Shown: positions 33,901 through 42,611 of the stretch, piece after piece
Position numbering within the stretch: the first letter of the stretch is position 1
Layout: each line of letters starts with the position of its first letter
Notes under the pieces: model-generated
What the model was told of the DNA's origin: nothing
The model's database searches: none
The model's input: the letters and a program-made list of their open reading frames with translations, nothing else
Program-made: the position numbers and the translations under genes
Assembly: GCA_016858145.1 (NCBI GenBank)
Contig: JAEHOE010000032.1
Coordinates: 620,001 to 684,000, forward strand
Source of the DNA: Edaphochlamys debaryana
Lineage: Eukaryota > Chlorophyta > Chlorophyceae > Chlamydomonadales
Length of the DNA stretch: 64,000 bases
Direction: 5' to 3'

Positions 33901-34894
33901 CTTCCCCACGCGCCCAGGGCCAGCTCCAGCCGTCGGGCCGTACCGGCTTCGGCACCACAACGGGGAGGTAGATGGCGGCTGACAGCGGCCCCGGATAGCT
34001 GTGTGTGGGGGGGTGCAAACGAGCAGGGCGGTTAGGTGCCAGGGTCGAGGCAATTGCGATCTGCAACGGAGCTGGCCGCAAGCCGGGTCTGGCCCGGTCC
34101 CGATCCCGGGCCCCGGCGCAGGCCCAGCCAGGCCCACCCGAGTCCACCCCAGGCCCAGGTCGTGAGGGGCTTGCCTGCGGCACAGTGCCTCCAGCTGAGA
34201 CGCTCGGTCCATCGTGGCTGACGTGTACACCGTCAGCAGTGTTGCGCCGCCAGGCCCCAAGCCGGGGCCATCACGGCCGCCGCCTCCGCCGCCCCCGCCG
34301 CCGCCGCCCCCGCCGACGTCACGGCGCAGCCGGCGCTCCCGGCTGCCGCCTGCGGAGCTGCCGTTGTGGGCCCCGCCGCTAGAGGGCGCGGATGATGCTG
34401 ACCGTGACCGCCGGCGCTTCCTGGTCCACCATATCTTCTCTAACCGGAGCCTGCGTGGGTGGGAGGAACAAAGTTGGGTGAAGCGGTAACAACGTGTTCA
34501 GTGCGGGGAAAAGGGCGCAAGGCTGTACGGGCCGGACCGTCAGCCCGCGCACTGAGCTTGCGGGGAGAGGGGGGCGTCTGCAGGGTCTGCCCGCCGGCCC
34601 GCCCTCCCACACGCACCGCACTTGTCGGCCCCCTAGGAAAGAAGCGAAGTCATCCACTTCCGCAGAGTCCGGTGCGCCGAAACACCCAAGGAGCAACGCC
34701 TCTGCGTGAGCCGGTGTCAAGGACCCGGCAGTAGCCAGGGCATGGCCTGTCGGCCGGCCATGGCCCAGGATCGGGCCCACCGGGCGCACTAGCCGGGCAA
34801 CCAGCAGGACAACGACCGACGTGCCGGCAGTGGCAGCGATGATCAAGGCAAGGGACAGCACCAGCGCTCCGAAGCGAGGCACAAGGGCCTGCAC
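30985..34894 (-). CDS. glycosyltransferase family 49 (LARGE/B4GAT1-type), type II membrane protein
   Basis: Golgi-type glycosyltransferase. Exons: 34894-34617 (start ATG; membrane anchor ALVLSLALIIAATAG then VVVLLVARLV), 34450-34175 (Arg-rich, poly-Gly, then TLLTVYTSATMDRASQLEAL), 33998-33806 (SYPGPLSAAIYLPVVVPK), 33425-33208 (MPANSVRNAALLPAATPLV then DVDLAP, the metal-binding DxD), 32921-32803, about 32635-32570, an exon with YLYPFDMEDSF and YGEGYEPWFIVDR ending near 32242, an exon with LPFDERWRGWFGDKTSQ (about 31945-31880), one with FEFRVLPDVWLVHRPHP (about 31650-31520), and 31221 to 30985 (YQAYLQHVYNLWRRM, read through to TAG). The order (SVRN-A, DVD, then YDER-like, then VLPDVWLVHRPH) is that of GT49. 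The exon at 34175 is followed by a GC donor (GCAAGC), and phase supports it. Divergent from the fusion gene at 35318. Confidence 0.8.
31434..31493. repeat. intronic short element, copy 3
   Basis: In the GT49 intron between the exon ending near 31515 and the exon starting at 31221. Inverted copy of 27766-27824 and related to 1954-2012. Begins CTAAGGCCGGCCGGCTAATT and ends GCGAGCAGCCCTTC. Confidence 0.8.
33430..33640. repeat. G-rich GGGTTGAGG tandem repeat
   Basis: Irregular tandem array of GGGTTGAGG(C/G)(G/A) and then GGGAGGGAGG units in the GT49 intron between exons 33998-33806 and 33425-33208. Many runs of three or more G on the plus strand (C on the transcribed RNA). The low-complexity frames here are not coding. 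Confidence 0.75.
34279..34316. repeat. coding trinucleotide repeat, poly-Gly
   Basis: CCG/CCC-rich triplets read on the minus strand as a run of about a dozen Gly in the stem region of the GT49 protein, between the Arg/Ser-rich linker and the catalytic domain. Confidence 0.7.
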
Positions 34895-35317
34895 GCAATT
34901 TGGGCGGCAAATGTGATTGCCTCTGCCACACGCTAGCTTGACACATCGGCGCGTTGTTATTGACCCCAGCGCACCTTTGCAGCCGCGAGGGCGCGCTGCA
35001 GTGTTATTACGACCATCAGCCTATGTATCAGCCATTCCTCTATGTATCCTGCAAGTCACAGTGTTCAGAGCAGCTCGGGGGTTGGTGGTGGTGTTTGTGC
35101 AGGCGCGGGCCCACCCGGCCCAGCTGGCGATTTTGGCACGGCCATCACCTCTCCCGCCACAGACAGCTCACACAGCCCAGACAAGTATCACTGATAGAAC
35201 ACACGCATGCGCGCCATCGCTGTCTCCAGCGCATTTGCAGTTTCCGCGCGGTTCTCTTCGCGCCCAACAACAAACATGTCGCCGACCCGGCCCGCTGACC
35301 CGGCCCGCTGATCCACA
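34895..35317. other. divergent promoter region, GT49 / fusion gene
   Basis: 423 bases between the start codons of the GT49 gene (minus) and the epimerase-GT-methyltransferase fusion (plus). Head-to-head arrangement could allow shared control. No clear TATA element. CCGACCCGGCCCGCTGA and GACCCGGCCCGCTGA repeat directly just before the plus-strand ATG (35281-35312). Confidence 0.5.
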
Positions 35318-38300
35318 ATGCTCTATGCCTCAAAGAACGGGCAGCGCGCTGGTCTGAGCTGCCTGCAGGTCTCGCTAGTCAAGCGCATCCCGCTGGTCGG
35401 CGTTCTCGTCCTTGCCGTCCTCGCGACACTGTCCTTCGTCTCCTTATCATCTGGACCCCGTGCAAAGGATGCGAAAAGGGTCCTTGTCCTGGGCTCTGGC
35501 GGGACCGTGGGCACGGCTTTGGTCGCGGAGCTGCGGAGGCAGGGCGTTGAGGTCGTGGAGGTGAAGAATCGCTTCGATGTGGACCTGCGCTTGGAAGGCG
35601 CTGGGAAAGAGCTCCAGCAGTTGTTATCTCGCCAGGTGAGCCTGGGGGTGGGGAGGCCCTGGGGTGCCCAGGGGCGTGCAGGGGGCGGGGGGCCCAGAAG
35701 GGGTGGGGGCCAGGGGTGTGTGTGAGGGGGGAAAGGAGACACGGGAGACGAGCGACGCGTGTGAGGGGGCGGGACGTGGGGGTTAGGATGGGAATAGTGG
35801 GAGAGGCAGAGATCGACTCGGGTTAGGGGAGGGGGGGAGGGGGAGAACTTGAAGGGACAAGCTGGGAGCTGGGGAGCTGGGGAGGGATGGAAGGGAGCTG
35901 GGAGGGCCTGGGAAGGCGCTGGGAAAGAGCTCCAGCAGTTGTTATCTCGCCAGGTGAGCCTCTGTCCATCAGCGGGCCGGTGCCAGCAGCACTCGGCGGG
36001 CCCTCCGCCCCTCATGACCCTCTGGGCCCCTCTCAGCCCCTCTCTATCCCTCCTGTTTCCCGCCCCGACCCTCAGCGAGTCGACTTCGCTTTCGTTGCTG
36101 CGGGGGATCGCCCCAAAGGCTTGGGGTTAGGGGCGGCCCCGGAGGAGACTCTCTGGGCCTACAACTTGCTCATACACGAAAACGCCTTCAAGTTCCTGAA
36201 CCGCTGGCGAATACGCTTCATATTCCTAAGCAGTCATGAGGCATTACAGCCGCAGGTAACGCTGAACCCAAGCACAGGCGGGCGTGCGGGCAGGCGGACC
36301 ATTCCCGTCGGGGCCCAGCTTCATGAGTTTGCTGGAGGCACACACGCCGGTTGCCTTGCCGGTTCCCTGACTCGATGAACCGCCGGCCTGGCAAGGTTCT
36401 GTGGTGCGCGTGCTCATGACACGGCTTCGCTGTCGCCCTGCGGCACGTCCTGTCTCCCTGGCCACAGGCGAGCTTTTTGGGGCGCACGAAGGCGGCTGGG
36501 GAGCAGCAGGTGGCGCCGCTGCGGTACGGCCGCGCTGTACGGCTGCACACGGTGTACGGGACGGAGCGTGTCAGTCACACATCCAGCTTCGTAACGCGCT
36601 GGATGTACGAATGCATGAAGTACGGGGCTGTCGACACTGGGGTGCTAGAGGAGGTGAGCCTCACCGCGGCCGTTGCCTGGCCGGATTCTGCCTTCCCGGG
36701 CGGGGGGCCGTCCGGTGCCAGCCTACCTGGGCAGGCCATGGCCTCATCCACGATCTGGGCCTCTCCTGGTCCTGGATCGGGCTGGGCGGGGCCCAAGCGC
36801 AACTGCCTCACGGGCCGGAGCTGGCGGTCAGCCGAGCCTGTCTTTTGCAAGTCGTGATCCCAGCCCTCCACCCCCGTCTCGATCTGGACCCCGCAGGACG
36901 AGTGGCAGTTGGCGCACGCGGGGGATGTGGCGCGGGCTCTGGTGGAGGCGATGCGGCAGTGGCACCTGCTGCCGCGGCGCTCCGCTCGAGAGGTATCCAC
37001 GGGGACCTGGGTCTCGGCAAGGCAGCTCGCGGCCGCCATCAACGCCACGGCTCGCTCGCCCTGCGCCTTCCACTTCACTTACAATAGCGTCGCGGACACA
37101 CCTGGAGCCGTGACCGCGCTAGGGAGCAGCGCAATAGGCTACGCGCTGAGCAGCGGGGCGGGGCCGCCGGAGCCGTCGCCGCCCCCGCCTCCGCCTCCCG
37201 CGCCCCCCCGCTCGCCCAGCGCCGAGGGGTACCGGGGGCTGGTCGTGTCCTCCAACCTCACGGCGCGGCTGCAGGAGCTCGCTCGGAGCAGCGCAGCGAT
37301 TCTGGAGGAGGAGGCCTCCTGGCGACAGCGCGAGCCGTACCTCTCGATTATTCTCGCCACGTCGAACGATGAGTACAGTCGGGGCGCGGACGGCGGTGGC
37401 GTGCGTTCCCGGACGCAGAACCTGATCGCGTCAATCGTGGAGACCGCGGACGCCGCCCACCTGGACTACGAGTTCGTGGTCGTACAGTACGGCCCGTACG
37501 TCACCGAGGTACGGCAAGGCGATGGCTTGTTCGTCCACACCGTCCTGACCCTGGGCCCGTAGTTTCATGCCCTAGGCCCTAGGCATCGCACAGATGCCGC
37601 CGCTTGGTGGACAGGGTCCCTGATGCCGTGACGTCATGGCTCGCCAACGCCCTCGTTATACTCCGTTCCTTTATAACCCACCCACAGGACTACACGGACC
37701 GTGCGGCCTACCAGACGAACGCGACGGACGTGGACCTGCCCTTCACGCAGGCAAGCGGCAAGCGAGCACGCGTGGCGCTCGTAGTAACCGTCAGCCACCC
37801 GCCGCCACCCTCCCACCGCGTGCTTGCCCCTCTGCCTCCACGCCCACACTCCTCTCGTGTCCTCGCTTCTCCACCCCCTTGTCCACAGCTCTTCCCCTGG
37901 CGGCACCGGCGCGGGTTCGGGCGGATGAGGGTGATCACCATACCGCGGGGCGTGTTCAGTTGGCCCAACGGCGAGAAGCAGACCGGAACGGCTTGGCCCG
38001 AGTTTGTGGCAAAGAATGCCGGCGCGCTGCGGTCGCGGGGCAAGTACCTGTTGTTCACCAACGCGGATGACGTGTACCCGCACGGCATCTTTGCGAAGAT
38101 CGCTCAGCAGGTTGGCAGATCGGGGGTCGGAGGAGATCCGGGAAACGCGACCCGGCGGCGCGGCGAGCTGCAGGCCTGAGGGCTTGCAGGCGCTTGAGGC
38201 CAGGGTACAGGGCAGACGCTCAGAGTCTGGGGGACGAGGAGCAGCACCGCCGACAGATCGCTGCTTTGGAGCCTCCGCCTCTGCCCCTTCCGGCCACCGC

Positions 38301-41094
38301 GCCACGCCCTGCCCTGAACTCCGCGCGCCCTGTCCCAACACCCGCTGCCACCCTCGCAGCAGCTGGAGCCCTCCGGGGTTGTGTACCGTGCCGGCATATT
38401 TCTGGAGACGGTGCTGTCGCCGAAGCAGTCGATGGCGAAGCAGTGTGACGCAATCGCGGCCGCCGCGGACCTGTGCTACTTCAAAAACATGGCCTGCCCC
38501 GACAGCCAGCCCCGGCGCAACGACTCCAACCACTACTACATCGGGGTAGGAGCGGGGTGGTGCGGGGTGGGGTGGGGTGGGGTGGGGGGCTGGCGGGAGG
38601 CCGTGGAGGACGCGGAGACGGGGGCGGCGGGGACTGGTTACCGCGTGCACTGGGTCGGGGAGGGGGTCTGGCGGGCGGCTCCACGGCGGGGCATGCGGGG
38701 GGAACGCAGGGGTCGTTCGGACGTCACGGGAGGCCAGCGCCGCTCGCTCCTCCATCCCTCTTGACCGCCGCTCACGCCCAACTCCAAAGCCCTTCCGTTG
38801 GCTCTCCTCCCTGCCTGCACATCTCCCAATCCTCCCGCTCCCCCTTGGCCGCCATGCCCACCGATACCCCTCCCTGCTTCCAACCGCCGCAGGACTTTTC
38901 CATTTGGAGCCGTGCCGACTTCTTCCGCACGGGCGGCTACCTGGAGTACCCCCAGAACACGCACCTGGAGACGGGGCACTGGGACTATGCGAGGGACACG
39001 TTCGGGCTGGTCAACAAGTGGTTTGACCAGGTGGGGAGGGCGGGAGCGGGGGTCAGAGGCAAGGGGCTGGTCCGAGGGGGGGGAGGGGAGGGATGGTCGG
39101 CGCACCTTGTGAGCATGTATCCTGCAGCTGCGCTGCGGCTAAGGCCCGGTGCCAAGGCGCTGTGAGCAGGGCTAGGCTCGAGAAGTCTTTCCCATGCTTG
39201 GCGCTTCTTCCGGGCCCGCGTGCCTACCATCCTGGCTCCCCGTGTTGTTTGCCCCCCCGCCCCGCAGTTCACGTGTCACCAATCGCACCACCGCAACCCC
39301 TACGCGCCGACGCTAGTGCGCTGGTGAGGGGCGGCATGCGGCGATGCAAGGCGAGGCAAGGCACACCGAACACCCACCTAAGCTTCTTCCGGTCCCCACG
39401 CGTAACCACACCCCTCAGGCCCATGTAACTCTTGTACGCATGCTGCGTTTGCTTTCGCCGCGTTTGAACGCGCGCCTCATCCTGTCCTGCCTGGACCAAT
39501 CCGCCCGCAGGGACACCATTGCGGAGATGCACGCCAACCGCACCAGGGGCACCTCCGTGGGTCTAACGGGCGTGGAGCTGCCCGCCGCGGCCATGCACGA
39601 CGTGCTGGCAGCGGGGTACAACCCCCTGGAGCCCTTCACCTCGGTGAGGACCGGGAGGGGCCGGAAACAGCGACCCGCGTTTCCGACACTTGTTTTGCGG
39701 TCATAAGGGTCATGGCATGGCCGCGACATGAAAACGGTGCAGACCCGAGCCTGCGCGCCCGTGCTTTGGTAAACCTCGTCTGCTCTTGCGAGTGTCGACC
39801 GCACGGCTGCATGCGCTCCGCCTCCAGCCCTCCCGTTTCGCCCCCCCCGCAGAGAGCGCACGACCCCGTGTATGGGGCGTGGGCGGAGCACCTGCAGTCC
39901 GCCGACCTGGACCCCGCCTTCCTGCACGACTTCCTGGGCGTGCGCACGAACTACGAGTACGACTGCCGGAACATGAGCGGCACGCGCTTCACGCACCTGG
40001 GCAGGCGCATCGCGTGCGACCGACACGACGAGTTTGTGCGGCGGCGGGTGAGCGAGGCGCAGAGGGGCCCTGGGCTGCTTGGGTGCTGGGCGCGGAGGCT
40101 GCGGGGCAAGTGCGGGTTAGGGTGAGATGGTGAGGTCATGGTGACGCGCAAGCGTGGTTGCTCGCTGGTTTCAGGCGGCGGGCCGCAGCCGCCTCCGAAG
40201 CGCGCTGAAGTTCTCTGCCGCTCAAGCAGGTCGCGATCCCGGCCGCCCGTTGTGCTCTTCTCCTGCTGCTGTGACCGAGCCGCCCAACTGCTTCGCTCAG
40301 CCCTCTGCCTCAGCCGCACCCACTCACACACAGCCACCTCCCACCTGCATCCCACCACCTGCATCCCACCACCGCAGAGATGGATCGTGGGACCGGTCCT
40401 GGGAGACCTTCCGGTGCTGGACGAGGAGTACTACGCATGGCTGGTCCTGCTGCGTGCGGCCAAGGCGGCGGCGGCGCGTGCGCCCGCGGGGGGCCCCAGC
40501 GATGACCCGTTCGTGGTGATAGAGCTGGGGGCCGACTACGGCGCCTGGCTGGTGCGAGCCGCCGTGGCCCTGCGGCGGCTGCAGCCCGCGCGGCGCGTGC
40601 GGCTGCTGGGGGTGGAGGGGAGCAGCGCAGCCTTTGAGAGGCTGCAGGAGCACGTTTCGAGCAACGGCTTGGCGGGGCCGAACAGTCGGCTGCTGCGCGG
40701 CTGGGCGGGCGCCAAGCCGCAGGGCAAGAGCGGCGGAGGCGCCGGCGCGGTGCACTCCATCCCCGAGCTCTTGGCGGAGTACAATGCCGTTGACTTTCTG
40801 CATGTGGACGTGGGCGGGGCGGAGGAGGAGGCGCTGCTGGAGCCCGCGACGCTGGAGTCGCTGACGCAGCGTGTACGGAACATCCATGTGCGGACGCACA
40901 GCGCCAACTCCCACGCGGCACTGGCGCGCTCGTTCAAGGCGCGCGGGTGGCGGATCTTGCACGACCTGCCTGGAGGACACGGGGCGCAGCCTGCGCGGCT
41001 GCCTTGGAGCACGCCGTTTGGTCCCATGCTGCTACGCGGCCCCGGGCTGCTGAGCCTAGAGGCGGATGCCACGAGCCGCAGAGGCCTCCGGTGA
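35318..41094 (+). CDS. tri-domain fusion: SDR/epimerase-like + GT-A-like glycosyltransferase + FkbM methyltransferase
   Basis: Twelve exons, all in phase, give about 1001 residues: 35318-35635, 36076-36255, 36468-36653, 36897-37508, 37688-37750, 37889-38110, 38360-38545, 38893-39030, 39268-39323, 39511-39643, 39853-40047, 40378-41094. Residues about 24-43 (LVGVLVLAVLATLSFVSLSS) form a signal anchor. Residues 55-230: extended SDR with VLVLGSGGTVGTAL (GxxGxxG), FIFLSS, LGRTKAAGE and HAGDVARAL; the catalytic Tyr of YxxxK appears as Leu. A Pro-rich linker follows (PSPPPPPPPAPPRSPS). Residues about 325-700: YLSIILATSNDEYS, DYEFVVVQYG, KYLLFTNADDVYP (DxD-like) and DFSIWSRADFF-GGY, like a GT-A glycosyltransferase. 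Residues about 764-1001: VIELGADYGAWLVRAA, VEGSSAAFERLQEHV and DFLHVDVGGAE, an FkbM-type SAM methyltransferase. The intron at 37751 has a GC donor. Likely a Golgi enzyme that transfers and methylates a sugar; substrates unknown. Confidence 0.85.
35593..35643 (+). repeat. exon-end duplication, copy 1 (real splice site)
   Basis: 51 bases covering the last 43 bases of exon 1 of the fusion gene and its GTGAGCCT donor. Identical to 35911-35961 in the following intron. Confidence 0.9.
35911..35961 (+). repeat. exon-end duplication, copy 2 (inside intron 1)
   Basis: Exact copy of 35593-35643, including the donor, within intron 1 of the fusion gene. Extending exon 1 to this donor meets a TGA at 35723-35725, so it is not a productive alternative site. 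Confidence 0.9.
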
Positions 41095-41627
41095 CAGCGG
41101 GCTCCCTGAGCGGGTGTGTGCTCAGGGGCTTGGCGTCTGGCTGGGTCGTTCGTCGCAGGGTGGGACGAGCGGGGCGGGCCTCGAGGATAAGGAATGGGAA
41201 CGAATGAATGGGGCGAGGGACTCGTGGTGTGCGGTTCAGAGAGCAAGGGCTGCCGAGGCCGGGTTCAGGGGGCGTAGATAGCAGGCGCACACCAGAGTGT
41301 GCAGTTAGCCAAGAATGCAGCTGGGAGGGAACGAAGGGCTTGTCGGGGAAGTGACTGCACTGTGAGATGCACTGAAGTCGCAGAAGCGCAGCATAACGCA
41401 GGAATGGGCTATCTATGAACGCGGCATCGCCGGACAGAGTTGCTCAAGTGGCAGGGCCGGGAGGCCTGACTGGGAAACGTGGCGCTTGGGGTGAGGCGCG
41501 GGAAAATGCTGAGGAGCTGCTAACTGCTCAGGTACCGTACATGGGTAATGTGTGAGGAGCTTTGTTGAGGAGAGCGGCACTTGGTTTCCTGAGTGCTTTG
41601 CTGCGTTTTGGCCCGAATCCTTGTCCT

Positions 41628-41632
41628 TGTAA
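41628..41632 (+). promoter_or_regulatory. possible TGTAA poly(A) signal, fusion gene
   Basis: TGTAA 534 bases downstream of the TGA of the fusion gene. The motif fits green algae; the distance is long but within range. Confidence 0.35.
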
Positions 41633-41911
41633 CAACAACAACGGTACGAAGGCCATAGGGCCCATCATGGACCTCCCAACACGAGTCCAGTAGGTTACTT
41701 ACGACCTTCAACACCACGCACGGTGGTTTGGCACACAACTTCATTTCAAGCCAGGGCACACGCACATGCCACAGCCATGAGAGGCTACGCCCGGTTCGCA
41801 TCCATGTACGGGCGGTGACCCCTTCGCCTCAGGCCGGGTCACCAGCTCATCAGCAGTACGCATGGCCGCATGGTCCCGTGCGGCCGCCTGGCCGCGTGTT
41901 CCCCAGAACTA

Positions 41912-41972
41912 GCGTCGGTCAACAATGTGACGCCAGCACACCGTGGCACAACGCCCGTTAACCATGATAACA
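41912..41972. repeat. dispersed intergenic repeat, copy 2
   Basis: AGCGTCGGTCAACAATGTG, then GACGCCAGCACACCGTGGC and ACAACGCCCGTTAACCATG, ending ATAAC. Aligns with 10615-10675 and, less well, 46637-46693. Confidence 0.45.
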
Positions 41973-42611
41973 TCCAAAACTAGCCCCTGGGCCAGGGCCA
42001 TGAGCCCAGAAGTTCCTGCTAGATGATGAAGTCGCGTGCAAACATAATGGGGGCGCTAAACCCCGCGAAATCAGGTTGACTGATCGAAACAAGGCGCTCA
42101 GACAACTAACGGTTGCCCGTCTCCCTGCAGCCCCGGAGCCAACACGCATCCCGCCTCCGCAGTTCGCACGCCCAGTTTGCCTCGCCTGGCCACCGCATGG
42201 ACGGCGGCCTGTCATGGCCCATCAGCAAAGAATCTCTCAATACCCTACGACCATAGCCCATAAAACTGGCTGATCATCATCTCTCTCCTTCTCATGCGGG
42301 GCCGGCAGCTCAATCAAGCCGGCCCAGTTATCACGCATGAACAGGGGCCTCAGAGCCCACCGCCAAGCAACAGAAGCATGCGTGGGAAGGGAGGAGCACT
42401 CTTCGTCTCCCATGCGGTACTGAGGTGAGTAAGACCCTGACGCGCTCCAGATCCCCAGAATCATCATCGTACGGCGGCAGTCGCATGCGTTCCATCTATC
42501 CATGCACAGTCCTCAGTAAACGTCGACGGTGTGGCAAAGACAGCACTGTCTGCATCATTGCACCCAAGCCTCGCATCACTGTTTGCTGCGCTCACTCCCA
42601 ATCTGGCCTAC

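Larger units (their letters stand above)
41095..42611. other. intergenic, convergent 3' ends
   Basis: 1.5 kb between the 3' ends of the fusion gene (plus) and paralog 4 (minus). No supportable gene; lower GC. Contains TGTAA at 41628-41632 (534 bases past the fusion-gene stop) and a dispersed repeat at 41912-41972. Confidence 0.5.

Noticed and set aside
40310..41246. Minus-strand open frames opposite the last exon of the fusion gene
   Set aside because: Antisense shadows of the FkbM domain; composition is Arg/Pro/Ala-rich without domains.
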